Assembly: GCA_017547845.1 (NCBI GenBank)
Contig: JAFYNZ010000041.1
Coordinates: forward strand, 1-64,000
DNA: 64,000 nucleotides
Source: Muribaculaceae bacterium
GTDB lineage: Bacteria > Bacteroidota > Bacteroidia > Bacteroidales > Muribaculaceae
Direction: 5' to 3'
Of this stretch, positions 1 to 9,700 are shown piece by piece; within the stretch, counting starts at the first letter, position 1, and each line of letters starts with the position of its first letter. The position numbers were made by a program, and so were the translations under genes. The notes below the pieces were generated by a model. That model was not told the origin of the DNA, ran no database searches, and worked only from the letters and a program-made list of their open reading frames with translations.

Positions 1-100
1 AACTCACAAAAAAGACATTGTGTGAACCTCGATTTAAACATTTACACAACAAAATACTTTTGTGGAGCGAAAGCTGCTTAAATGCCCCAATTTTTCGCAC

Positions 101-140
101 AAAAAAGAGACTGTCCAACTTTTGTTGTTAGACAGCCTCT
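101..140 (-). terminator. Intrinsic terminator of the Omp28-like operon
   Basis: On the minus strand a 10-bp stem with one mismatch (arms 106-115 and 131-140) encloses a second small stem, CAAC/GTTG, with a TTTT loop. A run of six T (101-106 read in reverse) follows. It lies 24 bp beyond the stop codon of the minus-strand gene ending at 165, so it closes the three-gene operon. Confidence 0.8.
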
Positions 141-164
141 CTACAGTGTGTTATGACGGATGAA

Positions 165-2081
165 TTATCTGTTGCAGATGATTTTCTTGATAAATGTCTT
201 GCTGCCTTTGTTGATACGCACAAGAATCAAATCAGCATAGTGATTCAAGTCTATATTAATTGTGTCAAAGTCCATTTGGTGTCTTGCCAAGCAGATTCCT
301 TGTCGGTCAAAAATATCTACCGTTGCACCTTGTTCGGCTTCAACAATAATGGTCTGACCCTTGAGAACGACTTTGTATTCGTCTTCACATTCGATGTCTT
401 GAATTGAAGAGTATTTATCGGCATACATGTCGCAAGCTGTCAGGACTTTGCCAGACTCTTTTTCGATTATCATGACGACCACCGAGGTGTTGTCGATGTC
501 TTGAATCTCTTCCGGCAGGTCGAATGAAAGGGTTAATTCTTGCTGTTGATCGGCTTTCCACGCTTTGGGCAAATCGATACCTGAGCCATTGAAATCGTTG
601 AAGATTCCCCAACCGACGTGGTTAAATTCAAAACCTCTGATTTCAAGGCTTTCTTCGCAATAGTATTTCAGATACGGCCACCAATCCATTGATACACCTA
701 CTTGAGTCGTGTTCTTGGCTCCCGACAAGTTGTTCATCTGAGTCCAATCTTTGCCTGTGCCGCTACATTTGTCTTCACGCACAACAACGACTGCAGTCAA
801 ATCGATGTCGTTGATGTCTACGCCGAATTGAGGTGCATATTTCACATAGCCTCTTTTTGTGGATGTGTCAAAATATGTCTCTTTGATTTCGACTTGCATT
901 GGTGCGTTTTGTTTCAACAACTTTTTCAAGGTGCTTTCGTCCCAAGTGTCGGCGACAATGCTTCTATTTAGCACAGCCAATGGAGAAATCCCTTCGGTGA
1001 TATTGAAAATATAAGGGTAGTAGCTGTCTACTTGCATTGCATCGTTGTAATGGACTTCGATAGGGATAAATTGGTCGGGATAAGTAGCACTATATTTGTC
1101 GATTGCTGCAGAGCCAAACGTAGCATACGGATTCCAAGCACCGGTTGCGTTCTCCATAACGACAATATTCTTAAATGCTTTTGTGTAAGAGATAGAATAC
1201 TTCATCTCGATGGATTTGGCTTCCGGATAATTAGGAGTCAAAGTGATGGTGTAGTCTACAGTCTGATATTCAGGCAGACTGATTTTAGCGGGAAATTCGA
1301 ATGAATAAGATTTATATTCTCCACTCAAATTGGCGGTTTCTTCATATTCCGACACTATTCCTGTATCAGTTTTCAGAGTTGCTTTAAATCCCGGACATTC
1401 CACCGGCGTCATTATTTGAGCAACGAAAGGCAACGTGTAATCGCCCGATTCGTATACGAATTTTTCTCTGTTATTAGTCAATCTGACGGCATAGTCGGCA
1501 ATCGTGATATCGGTGAAGCCTGTCAGCATTGAGCCTTCGCTCTTGTTGACAAATGCAACGTTTATTGTTTTATCCTTATAGCCGTTAAGTGGCAGATGGA
1601 CCATTTCGATTTGGGCATATTGGTCATGTCCTTTAATTGTCCCTGTATATATCGGTTGACCGGTAAAGCACTCCGGAGAGTTGCCGGTAGTCGAAACGTA
1701 TATTTCATAGTTGCTTTCTTTGTTGGTCCCGAAAGCAACTACGTAAAACGAAAGCACAACATCGTTGACAGGCAGAGTGACAGCAGGACTGACAAGCCAT
1801 TCGTTGACTGGTCCGCCTTCGATTGTTGATGAATTGCTGAATGGTACGAATAATTCACCGACACCGATGATAGTGTATGCAGGATCGCCTGACTTAATGT
1901 TGAACGTTTCTGTCACTTCGGGAATAGGCGTTTTATCCATTCCCCAGCATGTCCACCCTTCATATAGATATCCGTCAGTGGACTCGTAAAAATCCATCGA
2001 AAGATATTCCAATGAAGAGTATTTGGTTGCACCCATATTGAGTGCAACCAAACATATCATTAGTTGAATTATTCTTTTCAC
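165..2081 (-). CDS. Secreted Omp28-like protein with degenerate thioredoxin motif
   Basis: 638 aa with a short N-terminal signal-like segment (residues 1-18). Residues about 25-200 look like a choice-of-anchor/cleaved-adhesin jelly roll (DEWLVSPAVTLP-like block, here NEWLVSPAVTLP). Residues about 310-480 match the Omp28-type thioredoxin-like fold, starting at VVMENATGAWNPYATFGSAA. In its operon partner (3675-5471) the equivalent block reads FTTELCTFCPAAGERIA, so both cysteines are replaced here (W-N-P-Y). The last 70 residues resemble a T9SS type A sorting domain (VDIFDRQGICLARH, then a beta strand and basic end). It is the last gene of a minus-strand operon, 21 bp after the preceding stop. 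Probably exported and surface attached; the role is unknown. Confidence 0.8.
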   Translation of the reverse strand: MKRIIQLMICLVALNMGATKYSSLEYLSMDFYESTDGYLYEGWTCWGMDKTPIPEVTETFNIKSGDPAYTIIGVGELFVPFSNSSTIEGGPVNEWLVSPAVTLPVNDVVLSFYVVAFGTNKESNYEIYVSTTGNSPECFTGQPIYTGTIKGHDQYAQIEMVHLPLNGYKDKTINVAFVNKSEGSMLTGFTDITIADYAVRLTNNREKFVYESGDYTLPFVAQIMTPVECPGFKATLKTDTGIVSEYEETANLSGEYKSYSFEFPAKISLPEYQTVDYTITLTPNYPEAKSIEMKYSISYTKAFKNIVVMENATGAWNPYATFGSAAIDKYSATYPDQFIPIEVHYNDAMQVDSYYPYIFNITEGISPLAVLNRSIVADTWDESTLKKLLKQNAPMQVEIKETYFDTSTKRGYVKYAPQFGVDINDIDLTAVVVVREDKCSGTGKDWTQMNNLSGAKNTTQVGVSMDWWPYLKYYCEESLEIRGFEFNHVGWGIFNDFNGSGIDLPKAWKADQQQELTLSFDLPEEIQDIDNTSVVVMIIEKESGKVLTACDMYADKYSSIQDIECEDEYKVVLKGQTIIVEAEQGATVDIFDRQGICLARHQMDFDTINIDLNHYADLILVRINKGSKTFIKKIICNR

Positions 2082-2102
2082 AATTAAATTGCTATAAAGG
2101 TG

Positions 2103-3662
2103 TTATTTTCTGACAAATTGTTTTACGTGTTGGATAGTACCATCTGAATAAGATACTCGTTTGATGTATAATCCGTTTTCAGGATTCACAACTTCACGAC
2201 CATTCAAGTCATAGTATTTAGTGCCGACCACTTCTTTAGCACTGTTGAGGTCTTCAATGCTGTTTGTTGTGTAGACTGCACGCTCTGAAGCTCTGCGTTC
2301 GCCACCTGCTGTATAGTAAACTTCAACACCCATTGTTTCAAACAATTCACCATAGATGAATACTCTGTGGAGTTGACCATTAGTGTAAAGGTCCATGCCA
2401 CCATTCAAGTCGTTGAAATAGTATGGGAATTCTGTAATAGGTTCGTTGATGTAGTAGATGCCCGGTTCGAATGTGTAAGGTTCGTCGTCAATGAATATTG
2501 TCCATGTAATGTTTTCAGGATTGATGAAATTACCATCTACGTCTTGCCATGGAATATTGAATTCAAGACCTGCCCATTGTGAGTCGACTTGACCATAGGT
2601 GATTTCAGGTTTTGCAGGAGTTGCAGCCACTTCGACAAATTCATTCAATACAGCGTTTTCATAAATTGAAATCACGGTTTTGTCGGCAAGCAGCAATGGA
2701 GTCTGACCTTCAGCAGCTTCAAGAGTTTTTTTGTCGTTGCTCATTTTGACTTCCAATGCATCGAGTGGACCATATTCTTTAGCACCTGTAACGAAGTTTT
2801 CGCCGATAAATTCGCCAGCAGCAAAGCTTACAGATTGAGTTTCTCTGATGCCTTGGAATTGATGGGATGGGAATCTGATGATGTCGCCATTGATTTCGCC
2901 ACGAATCCATGCTCCGTCATATACCATGCCCTTGATGTAGCATTCTGTGTCTGTAAATGCAACGTCTACAACTTTTGCTTCATTAGAGTAGTCTTTTGTA
3001 TAAGTGTATGCATAAGTGTAGTAAGTAGCATCTTCAGGAACGATCACTTCTTCTGCTTCGAATGGAGTCATGGTGATATTGCCAATCACTGTGTACCAAG
3101 GGAAGTTTGTTTCGTATTGGCATAGGCACACATTAGGTTCGACTGAAGTGATGATGCCTGTCTCTGCATCCATTTGAAGAGTGTAGACATCTGAAGGATT
3201 TTCTTCAAAGTATACGGTAGAATTACCCCACTCATCATTTTCAACGACAGCACGAGCAACCTTTATCTCTCTCAATTCACCTGTCACATCGTCATTGAAC
3301 GAGTATATCACTTGGTGCATTTTGATAGTGATAAGTCCGTTGGCATCCATTGTGCCGATCAATTTTTGTTTTTCAGGGAAGCTGTTAGAGCCTAAGCAGA
3401 ATGGATTGTGGAAGTAGACTGATCCGTCAGGCATGAAGCAAACTTTCATGATCTGACCATCATACATTGATATCACACCCATTTCGTTTTTCATCGTAGA
3501 TGTTGAATACATGTTGGTGTACATTGCAGTTACTGCATGCTCTTCGCAGCCATATGAAGGCAATCTTTGTGGCTCTTGAGCAACATCTGAATGTGTATGG
3601 TTTGCGAAAGCCATACTAGCACCTAATAGTGATAAGGCAGCTAAAGTAAAAAATTTCTTCAT
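2103..3662 (-). CDS. Secreted protein with T9SS-like C-terminal domain
   Basis: 519 aa with a clear signal peptide (MKKFFTLAALSLLGASMAFA, cleaved near residue 20). I recognise no catalytic family. The body (residues about 40-350) is beta-rich with repeated aromatic pairs. The region about 355-450 resembles an Ig/FN3-type module (PAKPEITYGQVDSQWAG...). The end, from about residue 465 (KEVVGTKYYDLNGREVVNPE, then GLYIKRVSYSDG), is typical of T9SS type A C-terminal domains. The gene is the middle of three on the minus strand, 12 bp after the upstream gene and 21 bp before the next, so it is almost certainly co-transcribed. Probably surface exposed; substrate or partner unknown. Confidence 0.75.
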   Translation of the reverse strand: MKKFFTLAALSLLGASMAFANHTHSDVAQEPQRLPSYGCEEHAVTAMYTNMYSTSTMKNEMGVISMYDGQIMKVCFMPDGSVYFHNPFCLGSNSFPEKQKLIGTMDANGLITIKMHQVIYSFNDDVTGELREIKVARAVVENDEWGNSTVYFEENPSDVYTLQMDAETGIITSVEPNVCLCQYETNFPWYTVIGNITMTPFEAEEVIVPEDATYYTYAYTYTKDYSNEAKVVDVAFTDTECYIKGMVYDGAWIRGEINGDIIRFPSHQFQGIRETQSVSFAAGEFIGENFVTGAKEYGPLDALEVKMSNDKKTLEAAEGQTPLLLADKTVISIYENAVLNEFVEVAATPAKPEITYGQVDSQWAGLEFNIPWQDVDGNFINPENITWTIFIDDEPYTFEPGIYYINEPITEFPYYFNDLNGGMDLYTNGQLHRVFIYGELFETMGVEVYYTAGGERRASERAVYTTNSIEDLNSAKEVVGTKYYDLNGREVVNPENGLYIKRVSYSDGTIQHVKQFVRK

Positions 3663-3674
3663 AGTCCTAAAATT

Positions 3675-5471
3675 TTAATGGTTAATAATTATTTTTGATT
3701 TTTCTGTTTTTCCGTTGCGATACTTCACTTGTTTGAGGTATATTCCGTCTTCTGCAGGAGTTGTGTCGAATTCTATGCCCTGCATATTGAAGTATTTAAT
3801 TTCTGCTATTTCAGAATCAATACCGATGTTCTCAACACCGGAGAATTCTCCTATCTTGGTTTCTTCAGAATTGAAAACAATGCAGTTGAATATGTCTTCG
3901 GCATCATGATTGTGAACAAATGCTACAACTTGAAGATTTTCTGTTACCCAAGTTTCGTCCAATGGGACATTGTAGGTCATCTTGTATTGGTTGCCATTCC
4001 ATGCGATGATATCTCCCCATCTGTCGGATAACACCTGTCGAAGAGCGTTCTCGTGAAGGAAGTCTTCTCCGGCACCGATTTGGTAACGAGTTTCGATATT
4101 GCTCTCAATGACAAATACCGATAGTCTTGGTAAGTCGCAGAAATCATCTAATAATGCCAATTTTTCACCTTCGACTGTGACATAAAGATTAGTGCCATCA
4201 TGCGACATCTTGACATCTACGCTTACAAATCCGGGGTCGGCTAATTCATAATCCAGCACATCTTCGATGTCTTCGACTCTGCCGACTTGTTGGATAGGGA
4301 AGCCGTCTTTTGATGCGTTTGGATTATATCTGCGATTCAACATTATGGCCGGGGCTGACTGATTTTTCATGTCGCCATAGAAGAATGTGTAGTCCTTAGA
4401 CTCTTCAATTGTCAACCAGTCGACACCATAGCCTACGTGGTGGCACACCCATACCACTTTGTCTGAGTAATTCTCTCCATCGAGGGCTGTTGCGATTCGT
4501 TCTCCGGCCGCCGGGCAGAATGTACAAAGTTCGGTTGTGAATTGTTCCAAGAGCACTTTTCGAGGAAATGCTGTTTCGTACATTGCTACTTTAAATTCCG
4601 CAGTGTTGTTTGTCATGTCTTCGTCTTCAGATTCAGAAATCAGCAATGTTATTTTTATAGGCATAGCCTTTTCGGAATAAGCGATTTCAGATGTTGGGAT
4701 TTCAATCTGGTCTAAAATGTGTTGTCTGTAGGCAATAGGAGTCTTGACCGACACTTCGTTTCGGTAATTGTCTCCGATTTCATATTTGAGGATAAACTCT
4801 TCGACCGGTCTTGCACCGATATTCTCAATTTCGTAATTCACGATTATGTTTTCTCCATGTCTGACAGAGAGATGTGCAACGCCACACGATTTGAGCGCCA
4901 AATTGAATTTAGGCAGATTGTCGCCTGTCACGATAGCTTCGACAGATACGTTGCCATAGTTGTTTGACGAATAATCGACCCATTTGTCGTTCTTTGCAAT
5001 CCAGCAACCGTTGGGCACAGAAGTACCACTCAACGACATACAATTCAACTTCTTGTCTTGATGATAAGAGTATCCGATGTAGATGTCGTTTTCTCCGGTT
5101 ATCTTATACGTATCGGTAAATGCAATTTCCGACCAAGCCTCAGGCTTTAACTCTGTTGTAGTTCCTTCAGCTTCATTAGGACCATCCAACGAGTGACGAA
5201 TCCAGCCGGTTATGCTTTCCGGTCGTAGGTCTCCATACCAATATGCGAGTCCGACTCTCACTTTGTTGATGTCGCAACCCACAAATAACCCTAAATCTTC
5301 TTTCGGTATCATGATAGCGGCACTGACGACACATTCGCCACTTTTGCCGGTCCCTAATGAGTTTATCTCTCCGTTACAGTATCCAAGATAGAACACATCT
5401 TCGGACTCTTGAGCTGAAGCATATCCGACAAACATCAGCAACATGATAATGATGGTATAAGCTTTTTTCAT
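3675..5471 (-). CDS. Omp28-related outer membrane protein
   Basis: 598 aa with signal peptide MKKAYTIIIMLLMFVGYASA. An N-terminal jelly-roll-like part (about 25-190) is followed by a CARDB-like Ig segment (about 195-300, LALKSCGVAHLSVRHGENI). The Omp28-type thioredoxin-like domain (about 305-490) begins VLLEQFTTELCTFCPAAGER and keeps a CxxC pair (C-T-F-C). A T9SS-like C-terminal domain (about 520-598, IKYFNMQGIEFDTTPAEDG, then a GIYLKQV-like strand) ends the protein. It heads the operon 5471 to 165 and has its own promoter at 5515-5544. The family is named for Porphyromonas Omp28, a surface adhesin candidate; a redox role for the CxxC is possible but inferred. Confidence 0.82.
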   Translation of the reverse strand: MKKAYTIIIMLLMFVGYASAQESEDVFYLGYCNGEINSLGTGKSGECVVSAAIMIPKEDLGLFVGCDINKVRVGLAYWYGDLRPESITGWIRHSLDGPNEAEGTTTELKPEAWSEIAFTDTYKITGENDIYIGYSYHQDKKLNCMSLSGTSVPNGCWIAKNDKWVDYSSNNYGNVSVEAIVTGDNLPKFNLALKSCGVAHLSVRHGENIIVNYEIENIGARPVEEFILKYEIGDNYRNEVSVKTPIAYRQHILDQIEIPTSEIAYSEKAMPIKITLLISESEDEDMTNNTAEFKVAMYETAFPRKVLLEQFTTELCTFCPAAGERIATALDGENYSDKVVWVCHHVGYGVDWLTIEESKDYTFFYGDMKNQSAPAIMLNRRYNPNASKDGFPIQQVGRVEDIEDVLDYELADPGFVSVDVKMSHDGTNLYVTVEGEKLALLDDFCDLPRLSVFVIESNIETRYQIGAGEDFLHENALRQVLSDRWGDIIAWNGNQYKMTYNVPLDETWVTENLQVVAFVHNHDAEDIFNCIVFNSEETKIGEFSGVENIGIDSEIAEIKYFNMQGIEFDTTPAEDGIYLKQVKYRNGKTEKSKIIINH

Positions 5472-5514
5472 AACACTGACTGTTTATGTTAATTTTTCAG
5501 AAATCTTTCGAATG

Positions 5515-5544
5515 CAAAGGTAAGGTCTAATATGGGAAAAACAA
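5515..5544 (-). promoter_or_regulatory. Bacteroidota-type promoter of the Omp28-like operon
   Basis: On the minus strand a TACCTTTG -7 box (5515-5522) lies 19 bp from a TTG -33 box (5542-5544), matching TTTG-N19-21-TAnnTTTG. The start codon is at 5471, giving a leader of about 40 nt. Confidence 0.75.
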
Positions 5545-5602
5545 TGAAACTATTTTCATAAATTTATTAAATTTTGCAGAATGGTGTAAAATTTCAGTTG
5601 AT

Positions 5603-5615
5603 ATCACTGTGTGAT
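5603..5615. promoter_or_regulatory. Small inverted repeat between divergent genes
   Basis: ATCAC-TGT-GTGAT is a 5-bp inverted repeat in the 278-bp gap between the Omp28-like operon and the divergent Crp-like gene. It resembles inside-out Crp half-sites. Weak by itself; listed as a possible operator. Confidence 0.25.
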
Positions 5616-5690
5616 GCGATTTTTGCTAGAGATTTGCTTGTTTTGGTGGTAGTTGTGCAGATGGGGTTTGAGAAAGAAGGTGGTCAATCG

Positions 5691-5721
5691 TTGTGTAGTT
5701 CGGAAAGAATTGCTAAATTTG
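5691..5721 (+). promoter_or_regulatory. Promoter of the Crp-like gene at 5750
   Basis: TTG (5691-5693), a 20-bp spacer and TAAATTTG (5714-5721) fit the Bacteroidota consensus. The expected transcript start near 5725 leaves about 25 nt before the ATG at 5750. Confidence 0.7.
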
Positions 5722-5749
5722 CCTTTCGTATAGCTTTAAGCGTAAGATT

Positions 5750-6328
5750 ATGGAATTGGAAGAGATAATGACCGAACCATGGACTCCATCGGATAGTGTA
5801 ATCGATCTGATGAGTTCTATTTGTGAGCCTATGCAGTGTAAACGAGGTCAGCTCCTTGTCACTCAGGGCAAGCGTAGTCATGATTTCTTTATAATAAAGG
5901 AGGGCTTGTGTCGCAGTTTCTACAATGGAGAGAAATATGAGGACACCAATCTCTTCGCTAAAGATGGCGACATCATCGGTTCCATCGCATCATATTTTAG
6001 AGGTGAGCCGGCACATTTCTCAATAGAGGCGCTTACGGCTTTGGATGTGCTTAAAGTGTCGTTTGAAGATCTACGCAAAGCTATCGCGGAAAATAGCGAA
6101 TTGTCGGCATGGGTGAGAGACTTATTGTTTGGTCAGCTCAATGCACTCGAGCGACGCTACACCTATCGCTCGGGACGTGGAGACGCCTATTATCGATATG
6201 TGTCGATGATTGAGAAGTGGCCTCATAAGCGTTTCAATGACATACCATTGAAGCACATCGCTCAATATCTGCAGATTACGCCGCAGATGCTCAGTAAGAT
6301 ACGTCGTCGCTATCTGAGCGAGAAGTAG
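5750..6328 (+). CDS. Crp/Fnr-family transcriptional regulator (paralogue A)
   Basis: 192 aa. Residues about 20-120 form a cyclic-nucleotide-binding-like beta roll (CKRGQLLVTQGKRSHDFFIIKEG). A dimer helix follows (about 122-150), then a short C-terminal helix-turn-helix (LKHIAQYLQITPQMLSKIRR, about 168-188). The cAMP phosphate-binding cassette of E. coli Crp is not recognisable and there is no Fnr-like cysteine cluster, so the ligand is unknown. It is the most divergent of the four Crp-like proteins in this window. It is divergent from the Omp28-like operon (278-bp gap with a promoter on each side) and convergent with the 1504-aa secreted protein gene. That suggests, but does not show, control of one of these surface-protein genes. 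Confidence 0.9.
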   Translation: MELEEIMTEPWTPSDSVIDLMSSICEPMQCKRGQLLVTQGKRSHDFFIIKEGLCRSFYNGEKYEDTNLFAKDGDIIGSIASYFRGEPAHFSIEALTALDVLKVSFEDLRKAIAENSELSAWVRDLLFGQLNALERRYTYRSGRGDAYYRYVSMIEKWPHKRFNDIPLKHIAQYLQITPQMLSKIRRRYLSEK

Positions 6329-6721
6329 TCTGAGGGTCTACATGTCATCGATTTTGTGTCGATGGCTGTGTCTGATGTCAAGTCTGTAGGGAGTAGAGTA
6401 TGAAGCAGACCTCTATGTCGACATCATTTGAAGAGATCTTATATACATATGTAAATAATTTTTATGGTTTGGTGCTCGGTTTGTGAAAGTCGGGCATTTT
6501 TTTTTGGTGTCCCACCTGCGAGGGAAGGACGATGTGGGACAGTCGTAGCAGATGGATGAGGCTATGCTTCATTAAGTCTTAAATCCTCGGGTCTATAATG
6601 CCCATTAGGCCTTAAACTATGAATCTTAAACATTCTGACAACTGTATATAAGAGTGGCAGGGGGTGCGCATCATCGCGTACCCCCTGCCGGAACCAAATT
6701 ACAAAACTTATGATAAGAAAA
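6329..6721. other. Convergent intergenic region, 393 bp
   Basis: Lies between the stop of the Crp-like gene and the stop of the 1504-aa gene. No ORF or RNA gene seen. It holds a weak 18-bp direct repeat (6570-6587 and 6602-6619, about 13 of 18 identical, rich in CATTA and TTAAA) and the strong hairpin at 6656-6689. Confidence 0.6.
6656..6689. terminator. Very stable GC hairpin downstream of the 1504-aa gene
   Basis: A 14-bp stem (one G-T wobble) with a 6-nt loop ATCATC; outer arms GGCAGGGGGT and ACCCCCTGCC. It starts 33 bp after the stop of the minus-strand giant gene and lies 330 bp after the convergent Crp-like gene. Neither side carries a T run, so it is not a canonical intrinsic terminator; it may protect or define 3' ends. 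A similar GGGGGT/ACCCCC hairpin follows the neighbouring giant gene. Confidence 0.6.
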
Positions 6722-9700
6722 TTACTTTAGAACCACTTTCTTAATGTCCTTGCCGACCTTAACCATGTAGATGGCAGGGTCGAGTTGGATTCTGATGTTG
6801 TCGGACTCTGCCTTGCCGGTCGCTACACACAAGCCGCTTGCAGTGTAGACAGCGTAGTTTTGGTCGGCGTAGCCTGCAATGACGATTGCGCCATCAGCTG
6901 CATAGATAGCACCTGAGAGTGTCACATCGTCGACTGAGAGGAGATTAGCATATGCATTGTTTGACATAGCGTATTCTCGTTCTTCGCCATCTTTTTCGAC
7001 GATGACTGTCACGTTGTAGCGGTAGTCCTTGATTTCGAGGTTTTCATCGATGTAGCGAGGCTCTGCCACCTTTTCAGCAATCTTCTTGCCATCGCGGTAG
7101 ATGTTGTAGCCTACGATCTTCGCAGTTTCGCCCACAGGTGAGTAGGTCAAATCGTCGATCATAATACCGAATGTGTTGGTGCTGATGTAGTGCAAAGCGA
7201 AGTATTTAGCGTCTGCAGGGAGTTGTGCTGTCATCAATTCCCAACCGAGAGTCGATTTACTGAAACGTTCGACAGTCTTAAATTCAGAGATGTCTGGCGT
7301 AGTCGATGAGTATCTCACTTCGATATACTCAGGTGAGTAGATCTGGTTGATGATAGCGAGTTGGAATGACACTGCTGAACCACCATTGATTTCAGGCGAA
7401 ATCAACCAGTCGTCGGCTGCTGTTGTCATATCGTCTGGCGAGATAGCCATGAGATACTTGTCGCCTGAGTATGCTTCAAACAATGGGTCGTTGACAGTCA
7501 CTTGACTATAGTCGAATACTTGGAAGCCCTTAGGAAGCCCGTTGTCAGGATATGTCCATGACTCGAAAATCCATGTGCTGCAACCGTCGCCGTCGATATT
7601 GGTGAAGTCACCGAGTTTTGAGCCATATTCGAATGATGTCATGCCTTCAAAGTCTTCGAGACCGAGTGTGAGCACAGGGGCAGTCCATGTGAGTTCTACC
7701 GACTGACCACCATCTTCGAATGTTGCTTCAAGGTCGGTCACGATAGGATCTGAGCCGAGTTTCACGACGATAGGGAGTTCCATAGAGTCGTTGTCGGCAA
7801 TCATGTCGGTGCTGTCGAAAGATGCACGTATAGTGAAGTTGCCCACGAAGTCGATAGTCGGAATGAATTCGAATTGGAACTTGAGTTGTTGAGCCGGAGC
7901 AAATTCTGTTGCCATAGGGATGTCAGAAGCTTCAAGAGTCTTGACAACTTCTCCCTTGTCGTTGATGAGTTCACACTTCACATCAGGCACAGCGATAGTC
8001 TCATAACCATTGTTTTCGATAGTCACATCGTAGTATTGAGGTGTGCCTACCATCATCGACTTAGTACCGGTCAATTCGACGATAGCAGCATCTTGTGCCA
8101 CAGGGTCTTTGATAGAGTATGAGTCCATCATCAAGTATTGGATAGAGCCGTCGTAGTGAGCACGCAGTGCGATGTAAGCCCACTTGCGATTTTGGAATTT
8201 CTCAGGGAATACAAGCGTCTTAGTCACCCATCCCTTGCCGTCAGAAGAAGACACTGTGCCGAGCACGATTTCTTCGTCGCTGTTGCCACAAAGCAAGATG
8301 TCGGCATCAGGAGTGAAGTCGGCGATGAAGAAACGCATTTTGAGTTCTGCTTTAGATGAACCCACTGTAGAGAACTTAGGCAATGCGATACGGCCTAATG
8401 CTTCTGACTGAGTAGAAGGGAAGCCGATGAGGGCAAAACCGGTGCTGTTGGCAGCGTTGATGTCAATGTCTGCAGGGTTGTGGAAAGTCCATGAACCTGT
8501 GTATTCTTCGGTCAATTGTTGTTGTACGATAGGCTCGTAGTTGACAACGCCGTTGAATGTTTCGACCATAGGCAATTCATGAGGAGGACCGACAACGATT
8601 GTAGAGTAGGTCAATTGTTTGCCACCGCCATACTCGTTGCTTACAGTCACACCGAGTGTGAGCATAGACTGTGCAGCACCTTCAGGAAGGTCAAACTTGA
8701 ATGAAGTCTCGCCCTTAACCGAGCCAAGTTCGATCCATTCGCCTGTGAGTGGGTGGTTGTTATAGATACGATACACAAGGTTTTCAGGGTTCAAATATCC
8801 ACCGTTCTCGCCTTTTTCAGGGTGTTTCCACTTGCAGATAGCCGCCATATTGTCGGCAGAAGCATCGATAGCGAGGTCAGTGTAGGTCGGAATATCTTCA
8901 CCACAGTAGCAATGGCTACGTGCTTCTTCGCCTTCGCCAAATGAGTTAGAAACAGTGACGTAGATAGGATTTTGACCTTGCTCGGTAGCGATTTCAACGC
9001 TTTGGCGTGAGCCTGGAGCGCCTTTAAGAGTGATAGTCTCTACGTTGCTCTTGATGGTAGCAGTCAATTCGCCACCCTTGGTGTAGAGTGAACTTCCACC
9101 AACAGACTTGCGAGGCATAGTGAAGTTGACAGTCGCTTTGAGTTGACCTTTTTCAGCAGGGATTGCTTCGAGGTAGTCAACCATATCAGGACAGTCAGGG
9201 AGATTTTCTGTAATGTCAACCTTGAAGTCCTTGAGATAAACATAGAAGCTGTAAGGATATGATGAGCAACGCACAGCGAGGTGGTATTCGCCCGGCTCTT
9301 TAACGCTAAAGAGTTTGCGAATAGTCATATACTCTGTGCTTGAGATCACTTCTGTGTGGAAGATAGTGGCGTCGGCAGGATTAGTTGTCTTGCAGATAGC
9401 CATATCAAGGATATTTGGAGAGTCGGCATACTTGATGCGAGAGTCGAATGAGAATTCATAGAGACGCTCAGTGTTGTCGAGTTTCACCAATGGGAGGAAT
9501 ACCCAGTCGTCTGAGTCGTAGTCACGGTGAGATACGTGATAGAATGGCTCTTCGTAGTCAGGGTGGAATGCCCACATGCCATGACCGTTGGTTGTGAGTG
9601 TGAGCAATTCATACTCGTCTTCAGTAGGTGTCACTTGGAATGGTACTGTGAATGCGTCGCCGAATAGAGCCTTGTTGGACATACCCTTTTCTGACACATT

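Noticed and set aside
5750..6328. Classical Fnr-type oxygen sensor
   Set aside because: None of the four Crp-like proteins has the N-terminal cysteine cluster of Fnr, so oxygen sensing by an iron-sulfur cluster is not supported.
6570..6619. 18-bp direct repeat as a member of the 9-bp array family
   Set aside because: Only about 13 of 18 positions agree and the spacing is 32 bp, not a multiple of 9, so membership is not convincing.
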